Shown here one piece after another: positions 43,972 to 52,621 of a stretch of DNA of 56,875 nucleotides. Numbering within the stretch: the stretch's first letter is position 1; the number at the start of each line of letters is the position of its first letter. Source of the DNA: Treponema sp. UBA4873 (GTDB lineage Bacteria; Spirochaetota; Spirochaetia; Treponematales; Treponemataceae); assembly GCA_002399405.1 (NCBI GenBank), contig DHDP01000007.1:1-56875 (forward strand), given 5' to 3'. Under the pieces are notes generated by a model that saw nothing but the letters and a program-made list of their open reading frames with translations, was not told the DNA's origin and made no database searches. Both the position numbers and the translations under genes were made by a program.

Positions 43972-44316
43972 ATGGAAGACAGAACAATCGCTACGAACAG
44001 CCCTGTCGGGCGTCATCTTGATGCGATCTCCGGGGATAATCCCGTGTCGTATCTTATGTTCAACAGAAAAAAAATTCAGCTTGTCGCGATGATTACAATC
44101 GGCCGTGAAACCGATAACGACGTGGTTGTAGACAATAAGCTTGCGAGCCGTCATCATGCTGTCATACAGAAAATACGCGATGCATATTTCCTGAAGGATC
44201 ACGACAGTACGAACGGCACGTACCTCAACGGGCAGATAATACCGAAAGACAAATACGTAAAGCTCAACCGCGGCGACAAGATCACAATCGGCACGATGAC
44301 GCTCGTCATCTCCTGA
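43972..44316 (+). CDS. FHA domain protein
   Basis: This 114-residue protein is almost only a forkhead-associated domain: ITIGRETDND, LASRHHAVIQ and STNGTYLNG hold the Gly-Arg, Ser-x-x-His and Asn-Gly that bind phosphothreonine. It is encoded 15 bp before a PPP-like phosphatase, and a Ser/Thr kinase follows, so it is probably a reader or substrate of that kinase. Confidence 0.88.
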   Translation: MEDRTIATNSPVGRHLDAISGDNPVSYLMFNRKKIQLVAMITIGRETDNDVVVDNKLASRHHAVIQKIRDAYFLKDHDSTNGTYLNGQIIPKDKYVKLNRGDKITIGTMTLVIS

Positions 44317-44330
44317 ATAAGCAGGTTGAA

Positions 44331-45368
44331 TTGAGCGATCCCTTCTACGAAAAAATACACGCGCTTTATGAGGCGCAGCATCTGCCGTCTCACGACGAGC
44401 TTTTTAAAATTGCGGACCGTACAGCGTCGGTCCTCGATGCAGGCGACGAGTCGTATTGTCCTCCCTCACGGAACGGAAAGCCGGGGTCGCTCCTTGATTT
44501 TACGAAACTTCCCGAACTTCCTCTCGTCGTCGTCCCCGATATCCACGCACGCGTCTATTTTCTGCTCAACGTGCTCGATTTCGTACCTCCTGCGGGCTTT
44601 TTGGACAAATCACTCGGGGGAAAGTCGGTGCTGGAAGCGCTTGAACTCGGAGCGGTGCGGATTGTCTGCGTAGGAGACGCGCTTCATGCGGAACAGCGCG
44701 CGAGGGAGCGCTGGCTGGAGGCTCTGCAGGATTTTGAAAACGGGATTTTCGACGGGAAACCGATGCGCGAAGAGATGGAGGAAGGTCTTACGCTGCTTGA
44801 ACTTATAATGGCATGCAAATGCCGCTTTCCTGCAGCGTTCCATTTCCTCAAAGGAAATCATGAAAACATCACGAACAGGTACGGCGGCGGAGATTTTCCG
44901 TTCCGCAAATTCGCGGACGAAGGCGAAATGGTACTGCGTTTCATGCGCCGCGTTTACGGCGACGACGTGCTTCACGTCGTTTCGTACTGCGAAGATATTC
45001 TGCCGCTGATTGCCGCTTTTCCCGGCTGTGTCGTTTCTCACGCGGAACCGCGGCGGGCATTTTCCCGCGACGAGCTTATAAATGCCAGACAGAGTGCGGA
45101 CGTCGTTGCAGGGCTTACATGGACGGAAAACGAGGGTGCGGAGCAGGGAAGCGTTAAGGCCATAATCGGTGAACTGCTCGGAGCTGGAGCTTCCGGGCAC
45201 GCCGTCTATCTTGCGGGACACCGCCCTGTTCCGGGAAAGTATGCGCTGCGGCAGGACGGATTGTTCATCCAGTTTCATAATACGGAGATGCAGAACGTTG
45301 CACTCGTATCGCCGGGGAAAAAATTCGATCCCGAAAGCGACATAATGCCTGTCGTTGATGATTATTAA
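44331..45368 (+). CDS. PPP-like metallophosphatase
   Basis: This 345-residue protein has the calcineurin-type metal motifs VVVPDIHARVYFLL (for GDxHG), CVGDALHAEQR (for GDxxDRG), FLKGNHENIT (GNHE) and late His residues (VVSHAEP and LAGHRP). The start is a TTG at 44331 with AGG upstream. No in-frame ATG fits better. It stands between an FHA protein and a Ser/Thr kinase, so it is the natural candidate to reverse that kinase, a job usually done by PP2C enzymes in bacteria. Confidence 0.8.
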   Translation: MSDPFYEKIHALYEAQHLPSHDELFKIADRTASVLDAGDESYCPPSRNGKPGSLLDFTKLPELPLVVVPDIHARVYFLLNVLDFVPPAGFLDKSLGGKSVLEALELGAVRIVCVGDALHAEQRARERWLEALQDFENGIFDGKPMREEMEEGLTLLELIMACKCRFPAAFHFLKGNHENITNRYGGGDFPFRKFADEGEMVLRFMRRVYGDDVLHVVSYCEDILPLIAAFPGCVVSHAEPRRAFSRDELINARQSADVVAGLTWTENEGAEQGSVKAIIGELLGAGASGHAVYLAGHRPVPGKYALRQDGLFIQFHNTEMQNVALVSPGKKFDPESDIMPVVDDY

Positions 45369-45380
45369 TATTTAATATAA

Positions 45381-47015
45381 ATGGAGACAAATATGCCGGA
45401 ATCTTTTCCGCCGATGATTGGTAAATACAAAATACTCGGAGTAATAGCGCACGGCGGCATGGGTGTCGTGTATAAAGCCGAACACCCGTCGCTCAAGCGT
45501 TTTGTCGTTATTAAAAAGATGACCGCACGCGGAAACAACGCCAATGCGGAGAGGTTTAAACGCGAGGCGCAGATTCTGCTCGATCTGCAGAGCTCGTATA
45601 TCGTCCACCTGTTCGACTACTTTACCGAAGGCGGTTACCGCTACATGGTCGAAGAGCTTGTCGACGGATTTGCGCTCGACAAACTCATTGCACGCCAGAA
45701 AGTGCTGCCGCCGGAGATTGCGCTGCTCGTCGTGCAGGATGCCTGCTACGCGCTGAAATGCGCGCACAATAAGGGAATCATCCACAGGGATATAAAACCG
45801 GGGAATATACTGATTTCAAAGCGGGCTGAAATCAAACTTGCTGATTTCGGAATCGCAGGTGAAAAGGAGAAAGAAGCGGACGAACCGTCTTTAACGCGGA
45901 CGGGAATCGCGCTCGGCACTCCTGCGTACATGCCGCCAGAACAGTACGAAAACTGCAGCAAAGTGGATCAGCGCGCCGACATCTACGCGCTCGGCGTCAT
46001 GCTGTACGAAATGACCACAGGCGCGAAGCCGTTTCCCGGAACGCTTTCAATGGAAACGCTCAACAGAATCAGAAAGGGAAAGTATATTCCGCCGCAGAAA
46101 ATCGATAGGACGATTCCGTCCGTCGCCTGCAGCCTTATTAAAAAGATGATGCGGCCGAATCCCCGCCGCCGTTTCCAGTCGGTCGATCCGATTATCAGGA
46201 TTGTGCAGCGGTATCTGAAGCATTACGACATACACGAAATACGCGTGCAGCTTGCAAAGGCGATCATTTCGCCGAAAGCCGTTGTGTTTTCAGGGTTCGT
46301 GCCCAAGGACCTGACGAGGCGCAAAGTGCGGCGCGCCGTGAGCATGACTGCCGCCGCCGCTGCTGCGTTTGCCGTTTTGTGGTACGGCGGTTTTATCCAC
46401 CGGACAATTCTCCGCAGCCTGTTTACGCCGGTCGACGTGCAGATGCAGATGCCCGCCTCCGCGCTCGAAGGTTCGGATCTGCCCGTGCGCGCCTTTTTCT
46501 TCGGGAACGACGGAAACGATATTCCCGAAATCGCCGGTTCGCGCCGGATATTCACCGAGCAGAGGGAAAAGCCGGCGGGCGGCGTCACCGTCTCACGTCC
46601 GGCAGCAAAAGTGCGGACGTATACAATAAAGACCGTGTTCCTCAAACCGGGAGACTACCGCATAAAAGTCGTAGCCGGCCCGTACGTGTGGTGGAAGTCG
46701 TTCACCGTTGCAAAGAAAAATCAGCTGATTCAGTGCGATTTCCTCAAAGGCGCGCGCCGTCCGCTTACCGTACGGCCTCACGCATACGATGCGGCGACGG
46801 GAGACGATATCACTTTGAAGACTGCGTTTTCAGTCCTGTACAACGGCTCGTGGCGTCTTCTTTCGGATATGGAAAACGACATGATGATTTCCGGAACCGT
46901 CTGGAAGATAAAAGCGTCGTGTCCCGGATACAACGACGAACTGTTTTCACTGCTGCTCGACTGGTATCAGGACGAGCTGTTTATTTCCGCAAATCTCACG
47001 CATACAGCGCAGTGA
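45381..47015 (+). CDS. Membrane Ser/Thr protein kinase (PknB/Hanks type)
   Basis: This 544-residue protein has a full kinase domain: glycine loop (IAHGGMGVVYKAE), lysine (VVIKKM), HRDIKPGNIL catalytic loop, LADFGIA and APE-equivalent (MPPEQYE). A Lys/Arg-rich stretch and one membrane helix (AAAAAAFAVLWYGG) follow at about residue 325. The remaining 200 residues lie outside and look beta-rich (possible PEGA-like carbohydrate or peptidoglycan contact, not proven). There are two possible ATGs (45381 and 45393). The stop codon lies in a 12-bp hairpin. Confidence 0.9.
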   Translation: METNMPESFPPMIGKYKILGVIAHGGMGVVYKAEHPSLKRFVVIKKMTARGNNANAERFKREAQILLDLQSSYIVHLFDYFTEGGYRYMVEELVDGFALDKLIARQKVLPPEIALLVVQDACYALKCAHNKGIIHRDIKPGNILISKRAEIKLADFGIAGEKEKEADEPSLTRTGIALGTPAYMPPEQYENCSKVDQRADIYALGVMLYEMTTGAKPFPGTLSMETLNRIRKGKYIPPQKIDRTIPSVACSLIKKMMRPNPRRRFQSVDPIIRIVQRYLKHYDIHEIRVQLAKAIISPKAVVFSGFVPKDLTRRKVRRAVSMTAAAAAAFAVLWYGGFIHRTILRSLFTPVDVQMQMPASALEGSDLPVRAFFFGNDGNDIPEIAGSRRIFTEQREKPAGGVTVSRPAAKVRTYTIKTVFLKPGDYRIKVVAGPYVWWKSFTVAKKNQLIQCDFLKGARRPLTVRPHAYDAATGDDITLKTAFSVLYNGSWRLLSDMENDMMISGTVWKIKASCPGYNDELFSLLLDWYQDELFISANLTHTAQ

Positions 47016-47023
47016 GATTTGCG
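46988..47023 (+). terminator. Hairpin at the kinase stop codon
   Basis: CGCAAATCTCAC pairs perfectly with GTGAGATTTGCG around a 12-nt loop. The kinase TGA is within the right arm. No T-run follows, so it may be a weak terminator or an mRNA 3' end stabiliser ahead of the lon promoter. Confidence 0.5.
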
Positions 47024-47027
47024 GAAC

Positions 47028-47057
47028 TTGCCTTACTTTGTATTTAGAGAGTATATT
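47028..47057 (+). promoter_or_regulatory. Promoter of lon, leaderless type
   Basis: TTGCCT (47028-47033), an 18-bp spacer and TATATT (47052-47057) form a fair promoter. The preferred lon ATG at 47064 comes seven bases after the -10 box, again leaving almost no leader. Confidence 0.55.
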
Positions 47058-47063
47058 GAATAT

Positions 47064-49880
47064 ATGACTAGGAAAAATACTGATACAAATATTGAGACCG
47101 ACGGCCGGAACGCGCAGGATTCCCGGAACGAAACCGGCGCCGTTTACGGAGAGGAAAAATCTGCAGCCGACAGCACTGCAGATAAAAGAGAAATACTTCC
47201 GGCAGATCAGACGCTGCCCGTAAAACTGCTCCTTATTCCGCTGCAGGGGCGTCCCATATTTCCGGGCATTTTTACCCCTCTCATGATAAACTCATCGGAC
47301 GACACAAAAGTGATCGAAGAAGCGTATGCGGGCGACGGGTATGTCGGCATCTGCATGCTCAGAAACGACGCGGAAAATCCGTCCATGAACGATCTGCATG
47401 AAGTCGGCACCGTGGCGCGCATCATCAAAAAAATCAACCTGCCCGACGGCGGACTCAATGTTTTCATTTCAACGCTCAAGCGTTTCCGCATCCGCAAAGC
47501 GCTTCATTCGACCGCGCCTATGGCGGCCGCCGTCGAATATCTCGACGACGAGGAAGACGACACGTTCGAAGTGAAGGCGCTCACGCGCGCGCTTATCAGC
47601 GAGATGAAGGAAGTTTCGGAAAACAATCCGCTTTTCTCGGAAGAGATGCGCCTCAACATGGTGAACATCGATCATCCCGGAAAAATTGCTGACTTTATAG
47701 CATCCATTCTTAACATCGACAAGGATGAACAGCAGAAAGTGCTCGAAATGCTCAACGTCCGCCAGCGGATGGAACAGGTGCTCGTGTACATCAAAAAGGA
47801 ACAGGAACTTCTGCGCGTCCAGAAAAAAATCCAGAACGAACTCAACGAAAAAGTCGAGAAAAATCAGCGCGAATATTTTCTCCGCGAAGAGATGAAGTCT
47901 ATTCAGGAAGAACTCGGCACAGACGCGGAAGGGAACGAGTCGGACTATCTGAAATTCAAGAAAAAGATAGACGAGTTCCATTTCGACGGCGAAATAAAAG
48001 AAACAGTCGGGGACGAACTCGAAAAGTTCAACCTCATGGACCCCAATTCCGCCGAATATATAGGCACGCGCAATTTTCTCGAGCTTGTGACGCAGCTTCC
48101 GTGGAACGACAAGCCCGCCGAAAAGTACAGCCTCGCCGCAGCGCAGAAAATACTTGAACGCGACCACTTCGGTCTCGACGATGTAAAAAAGCGCATAATG
48201 GAATTCCTTTCGGTCCGCAAACTCAAGCAGGATGCGAAAGGTTCGATACTGCTGCTCGTGGGACCGCCGGGAGTCGGAAAGACAAGCGTTGGTCATTCCA
48301 TCGCGGACGCCATGAACAAACCGTTCTTCCGCTTTTCCGTCGGCGGACTGCGCGACGAAGCGGAAATCAAAGGCCACCGCCGCACGTACATCGGCGCACT
48401 GCCCGGAAAAATCATTCAGGGACTAAAGATTACGAAGACGCGCGCGCCCGTATTCATGATAGACGAGATAGACAAGATGGGGCAGAGCTATCAGGGAGAT
48501 CCCGCAAGCGCGCTGCTTGAAGTGCTCGATCCCGAGCAGAACGTCGCTTTCCGCGACAACTATCTTGACCTCCCGTTCGATATTTCGGACATATTTTTTA
48601 TCCTCACGGCGAATACGCTCGATTCGATTCCCGAACCGCTTCTCGACCGTGCGGAAATCATCCAGCTGCCCGGATACATCGATCAGGAAAAACTCGAGAT
48701 TGCGAAGCGCTATCTGATTCCGAAGAACCTCTCAAAGAACGGCCTCCAGAAAAATCAGGTGCAGTATACGAAGGAAGCGCTTCTCATGATTGCCGAGGAA
48801 TATGCCCGTGAAGCGGGAGTCCGCAATTACGAAAAATGCGTCGACAAAATTCACCGGAAAATTGTCTCCGAGCTTATGAAGGACGCGGAGAAAGCAGCCG
48901 CAGGTGCCGCAGAAAAAGCGAAGAAAGTAAAAGACGCTGAAATTGCAGCCGAAAAAGCGAAAGGTGCGCGGATATTGACGCAGCAGGAAATAGACAAACT
49001 TGTTCAGGCAAATCGTGAACTTTCGCAGAATGAAATAGACAGACTCGTCGTTTCCCGCTGGAAACTGTCGCAGGAAGAAGTCGACCTTATCGTCAAAAAG
49101 GAAAAGAATCTTACGCAGGAAGAAGTCGACAAACTCGTACAGGTGAAAAAAGAAACGGAGAAAATCACCGCGGCGGATTTCGTGGACAAGTCTAAAGTGT
49201 ACAAGGTAGGCACGGCAGAACTCAATAAATATCTCGGAAAGCCGATATTCGACGAGAGCGAAATAAAAAAAGCGTCCGTACCGGGAACCGCGATAGGACT
49301 TGCATGGACAAGCATGGGCGGAGATACACTCCTCATAGAAAGCATCGCGTACCCGAGCGAAAAAGGCGGCCTGCAGCTTACAGGCCAGATGGGCGACGTC
49401 ATGAAGGAATCCGCCCAGATTGCGCTGAACTGGGTGAAGCAGCAGGTGCTTGAAAAAGGGATAAAGAAAGAGGACTGGTTCGAGAAAAACACGATTCATC
49501 TCCATATACCGGAAGGAGCAGTGAAAAAGGACGGACCTTCCGCCGGTATTACGATGGCGACGACGTTCATGTCCCTCATAGCCGGAATCACCATAAAGCC
49601 CAATCTCGCAATGACCGGAGAACTTTCCCTTACCGGACAGGTGCTCCCGATCGGCGGTTTACGGGAGAAAACAGTCGCCGCCCGCCGCAACGGAATCAAA
49701 ACGATTATCATTCCGAAAGCCAACGAGCGCGACCTTGAAGACATTCCTGCCCATGTAAAGGCCGGAATCAAATTCATACCGGTAAAAAAAGCCGACGACG
49801 TTATGGAGCTGGCGTTTGCGGCAGGTTCGCTGCAGAAGGCGGCGAAGAAGCGGAAGGCAGGAATGCATACTTCAGCGTAG
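47064..49880 (+). CDS. lon: ATP-dependent protease Lon with an extra repeat domain
   Basis: This 938-residue protease has the N-terminal substrate domain, a coiled coil (about 230-280), AAA+ (Walker A GPPGVGKT at 400-407) and a Ser-Lys protease (Ser826 in DGPSAG, Lys869 in LREKTVAA). The 43-residue Ser-Lys spacing equals E. coli Lon. The distance from Walker A to Ser is 426 against 323 in E. coli, so about 100 residues are inserted between AAA+ and protease. The insert is an Ala/Lys helix plus four 15-residue repeats. The ATG at 47064 is preferred over a TTG at 47019, which lies inside the upstream hairpin. Confidence 0.93.
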   Translation: MTRKNTDTNIETDGRNAQDSRNETGAVYGEEKSAADSTADKREILPADQTLPVKLLLIPLQGRPIFPGIFTPLMINSSDDTKVIEEAYAGDGYVGICMLRNDAENPSMNDLHEVGTVARIIKKINLPDGGLNVFISTLKRFRIRKALHSTAPMAAAVEYLDDEEDDTFEVKALTRALISEMKEVSENNPLFSEEMRLNMVNIDHPGKIADFIASILNIDKDEQQKVLEMLNVRQRMEQVLVYIKKEQELLRVQKKIQNELNEKVEKNQREYFLREEMKSIQEELGTDAEGNESDYLKFKKKIDEFHFDGEIKETVGDELEKFNLMDPNSAEYIGTRNFLELVTQLPWNDKPAEKYSLAAAQKILERDHFGLDDVKKRIMEFLSVRKLKQDAKGSILLLVGPPGVGKTSVGHSIADAMNKPFFRFSVGGLRDEAEIKGHRRTYIGALPGKIIQGLKITKTRAPVFMIDEIDKMGQSYQGDPASALLEVLDPEQNVAFRDNYLDLPFDISDIFFILTANTLDSIPEPLLDRAEIIQLPGYIDQEKLEIAKRYLIPKNLSKNGLQKNQVQYTKEALLMIAEEYAREAGVRNYEKCVDKIHRKIVSELMKDAEKAAAGAAEKAKKVKDAEIAAEKAKGARILTQQEIDKLVQANRELSQNEIDRLVVSRWKLSQEEVDLIVKKEKNLTQEEVDKLVQVKKETEKITAADFVDKSKVYKVGTAELNKYLGKPIFDESEIKKASVPGTAIGLAWTSMGGDTLLIESIAYPSEKGGLQLTGQMGDVMKESAQIALNWVKQQVLEKGIKKEDWFEKNTIHLHIPEGAVKKDGPSAGITMATTFMSLIAGITIKPNLAMTGELSLTGQVLPIGGLREKTVAARRNGIKTIIIPKANERDLEDIPAHVKAGIKFIPVKKADDVMELAFAAGSLQKAAKKRKAGMHTSA
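48972..49151 (+). repeat. Four 15-codon repeats inside lon
   Basis: Codons 637-696 encode four tandem 15-residue units: ILTQQEIDKLVQANR, ELSQNEIDRLVVSRW, KLSQEEVDLIVKKEK and NLTQEEVDKLVQVKK. The DNA of the units differs, so the repeat is kept at protein level. The pattern L-S/T-Q-x-E-I/V-D-x-L/I-V is like the LSQ(D/E)EIDALL motif at the N-terminus of FliM. Confidence 0.9.
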
Positions 49881-49903
49881 CGCCTGTTGCGGGCTGCACA
49901 GAG

Positions 49904-49948
49904 AATCCCGGACCAGCAGTATAAAAAAACACTGTTCCGGGATTTTTT
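49904..49948 (+). terminator. Terminator after lon
   Basis: AATCCCGGA pairs with TCCGGGATT, with an inner CAGT/ACTG, and six T follow. It ends the lon transcript. Confidence 0.85.
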
Positions 49949-50372
49949 AATATATATAACTATAACTCCGCAAAAAAAACATACAGATTTTTAATCTATC
50001 TGAACATTTTCTCTCGATTTTTTGTATTTATGTGATATACTGATTTATACATAGGATTTCCGCGTAAACAGTTTCCTGACAGCTGTTTATTTCCGGAACC
50101 AGAAGTTCTGCAGCATGTTCCGGCGGCGCGGTACTTCCTTTTTTTTTCTCATAAGTTATCCGCATCTGCATGATGCGGTGTTAAAAAGAAAAATATGTCC
50201 GTCGACAGAATTCGGATACACGCAGCTTTTTCGAAAATAATTCAGAAAACTACACAGAGATAGTATGATTATCCCTGTACAATCAAATTAAGCAGCTTGT
50301 GCAAAATCAAATCTGTGATACCTGCCGTCCTTGTACGCAAACTTCGCCTGACCTTTTGAAGGAGAGAAAATA
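49949..50372. other. Integron 5' flank, noncoding
   Basis: This 420-bp AT-rich stretch has no gene. It has an inverted repeat at 50093-50123 (CCGGAAC with GTTCCGG, inner CAGAA with TTCTG), of unknown role. A possible promoter for intI is TTCAGA (50241-50246), 17 bp, TATGAT (50264-50269). The intI ribosome site GAAGGAG precedes the ATG at 50373. Confidence 0.5.
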
Positions 50373-51575
50373 ATGGATGTAAGAATCAGTCCCTATAACA
50401 GAAATTATTTTGCGGTCGCTTTCGAAGAGTTTCATTTTGATTTTACATTACTGACGGCAGTTAAAAACGTTGCCGGTAGAAAGTGGAACGATAAAGAGTA
50501 TGTCTGGATTATTCCTGATACACAGGATGCCGTTAATCAGCTGCTTGCCAATCTGTACAGTACACATATGTTTGATTATACTCCACCGTTGCCGCAAACT
50601 GCCGGATTACGCGCACCTCAGCAACTGAATATTGAAAAATATGTTGCTTTACTTGAAACGAAGCATTACAGCGAACGGACTATAGAAACCTACACAAAGT
50701 GGCTTACTCAGTTTCGGACATATTTTTCTTCCGTACCTGTTGAACTGCTTTCACAGAAGGAAATAAACAGTTTCCTTTCCGATTTGGCTGTAAAAAAGAA
50801 TGTAAGCGCTTCGACACAGAATCAGGCACTTGCAGCTCTTCTTTTTTATTTCAGATATGTGCGGGGCGATAATCCGCAGCAGCTTGATTCCGTAATCCGT
50901 GCTAAAAAACCGGTACGAATTCCCGTCGTATTCAGCAGGGAAGAAGTACACGTCGTCCTGAATAACCTTGAAGGCGATAAACAGCTGGCGGCCGAACTTT
51001 TGTACGGGACAGGAATGCGGCTCAATGAATGCCTGAACCTCAGAATACAGGACATAGATTTTGACTTAAACGAAATACTGATACGGAACGGAAAAGGTGC
51101 AAAAGACAGGCGTACCATGCTCCCTCAAATGCTCATCGGACCGCTCCGGGAACATATTGAAAAAGTGAAAAGAATACATGATGCCGATATTGCAGCCGGC
51201 TGGGGAAAAGTACCGCTGCCCTGTGCACTCGATAAAAAGTATCCGTCCGCATCTGCCGATTTCAGCTGGCAGTGGGTCTTTCCCCAGAAGAACCGCTGGC
51301 GGAATCAGAAGACCGGAACGGAAGGCCGCTACCATATGGATGCTTCGATTATGGAGCGTGCGGTACAGGCAGCTGTTCGTGCAGCAGGAATTTATAAACA
51401 CGCATGCTGCCATACTTTCAGGCATTCGTTTGCCACTCATCTTATAGAAAACGGATACGATATTCGTACCGTACAGGAACTTCTTGGTCATTCCGATGTG
51501 AAAACAACGATGATTTATACACATGTCTTGAATAAGGGACCTTCGGGTGTGCACAGTCCGCTGGATCGGTTGTAA
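50373..51575 (+). CDS. intI: Integron integrase IntI with extra N-terminal domain
   Basis: This 400-residue tyrosine recombinase has catalytic Arg216 (GTGMRLNE), His347 and Arg350 (HTFRHSFATHL), His373 (LGHSDV) and Tyr382 (MIYTHVLN). The IntI-only segment is present (KVPLPCALDKKYPSA, then WQWVFPQ, about 279-305). It recombines single-stranded folded attC with attI. Residues about 12-65 (HFDFTLLTAVKNVAGRKWND, then YVWIIP) form an added domain before the core-binding domain (about 85-170). IntI1 is 337 residues, so this one is longer. The added part resembles the HARP domain. Confidence 0.95.
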   Translation: MDVRISPYNRNYFAVAFEEFHFDFTLLTAVKNVAGRKWNDKEYVWIIPDTQDAVNQLLANLYSTHMFDYTPPLPQTAGLRAPQQLNIEKYVALLETKHYSERTIETYTKWLTQFRTYFSSVPVELLSQKEINSFLSDLAVKKNVSASTQNQALAALLFYFRYVRGDNPQQLDSVIRAKKPVRIPVVFSREEVHVVLNNLEGDKQLAAELLYGTGMRLNECLNLRIQDIDFDLNEILIRNGKGAKDRRTMLPQMLIGPLREHIEKVKRIHDADIAAGWGKVPLPCALDKKYPSASADFSWQWVFPQKNRWRNQKTGTEGRYHMDASIMERAVQAAVRAAGIYKHACCHTFRHSFATHLIENGYDIRTVQELLGHSDVKTTMIYTHVLNKGPSGVHSPLDRL

Positions 51576-51625
51576 AGCGGACTATGCGCGATAAAATAAT
51601 TAGTATGAATCAGGATAAGATTTTT

Positions 51626-51655
51626 TTGGGAATAGGTTATTGCTTATGTTATAAA
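51626..51655 (+). promoter_or_regulatory. Possible cassette promoter Pc
   Basis: TTGGGA (51626-51631), an 18-bp spacer and TATAAA (51650-51655) lie between intI and the first cassette and read toward the cassettes. Both boxes match four to five of six consensus positions. In co-oriented integrons the cassettes may also be read from the intI promoter. Confidence 0.35.
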
Positions 51656-51689
51656 TGGATACATGCTTTTAACGGAAGGTTATACTGAC

Positions 51690-51740
51690 AGAGTTGCGGG
51701 AATATAGATATTACGGGGAACGGGAGAATAAATGTTGTAC
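51690..51740 (+). other. attI recombination site
   Basis: The crossover is between G51734 and T51735 in GTTGTAC. This is fixed by the first cassette: GTTGTAC is the exact complement of the R'' box GTACAAC of the attC at the end of that cassette. The left limit of attI is not defined. An L box and direct repeats were not identified with certainty. Confidence 0.75.
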
Positions 51741-52580
51741 GGACGGCTTTCGCCGCTTGAAAAAAATACAAAATAAAGATAAACCTGTTGGATAAAAATA
51801 AAAAATGACGAAACTTGAACAAAAAGTAATATCAGGTCAGATAAAGACACAACAAGATTTTGAAAAATATTATTCAGAAAATGCAAAAGAATTAAGTGCC
51901 CGGATGGACAAAAGTGTAACAATATTCGGTGTGGTTGAAGACTATAAAAAAGCATTGGTATTATTGAAAAGTAAAAACCAAAATATTGAAAATAAATTTA
52001 ACCGGGATATATTTACCCAGATATTAGCAAAAATAAAGGCGATAGGAATTACAAACTGGAAAACAGAGATACCAGAGTTTAAACTGTACAGAAATTATCT
52101 TATAGAAGAAGTAAGTAAAAAAGATACAAAAGCATCAGAAAGTTTTAAAAATATGCTTTCAAACGAATATATAAAAAATACAAATAAGGAAATAGTACAT
52201 ATATTTTATGAAGCATTTTCGCACTACGTGGAAACGGCAGTAAATCTGCATCAGTATACGAAAGTAACGATTGAACAAAATAATAGAATAGGAAATTCCT
52301 GTTTTGAAGAATTGAAAAGCAAATATAGTAATGATAAAGTAAAACAGGATATAAATAATGTAGAAAAGTTTTTGAATAAAATGATAGAAGAGATATTGGA
52401 AAAGAAAGAGTACAGACGAATATAAAATATGAAAATATTGTCAGCTAAAAATTTTGTGACGTACAACACAGTTTTCAACCTGACAACTCTTTTGGCACGT
52501 TTTGTGCCGTTCGCTGCGCTCACTCAAGCACAAAACGCGCCAATCCGCTTCGCGGACCAGAGTTGCAGGTTAAAACAATG
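51735..52580 (+). mobile_element. Integron cassette 1
   Basis: This 846-bp cassette begins TTGTAC and holds one gene. A start hairpin (CGGC, loop TTTC, GCCG) is at 51743-51754. Its attC R'' (GTACAAC, 52461-52467) is complementary to its own first bases. Confidence 0.9.
51805..52425 (+). CDS. Hypothetical protein of cassette 1
   Basis: This 206-residue protein is rich in Lys, Glu, Asn and Ile and looks all-helical, with no membrane segment and no motif I recognise. It is the first gene after attI and so the most strongly expressed if a Pc exists. The ribosome site is poor (TTGGA then A-rich). Codon use is far more AT-rich than in the core genes. Confidence 0.75.
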   Translation: MTKLEQKVISGQIKTQQDFEKYYSENAKELSARMDKSVTIFGVVEDYKKALVLLKSKNQNIENKFNRDIFTQILAKIKAIGITNWKTEIPEFKLYRNYLIEEVSKKDTKASESFKNMLSNEYIKNTNKEIVHIFYEAFSHYVETAVNLHQYTKVTIEQNNRIGNSCFEELKSKYSNDKVKQDINNVEKFLNKMIEEILEKKEYRRI

Positions 52581-52586
52581 TTGGTT
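52461..52586 (+). repeat. attC site 1
   Basis: This 126-bp site has R'' GTACAAC, outer arms TTTTCAACCTGACAACTC and GAGTTGCAGGTTAAAACAAT, and R' GTTGGTT. Inside are hairpin A (GCACGTTTTGTGC-type arms with GCACAAAACGCGCC) and hairpin B (TCCGC, TTC, GCGGA). The R' belongs to cassette 2. Confidence 0.92.
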
Positions 52587-52621
52587 GGACGCCGCACAGC
52601 GGCGCTAAAAGAGATTAAAAA

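Noticed and set aside
46379..47047. 222-codon frame within the kinase gene
   Set aside because: Arg/Cys-rich shadow of the kinase frame with no start signal.
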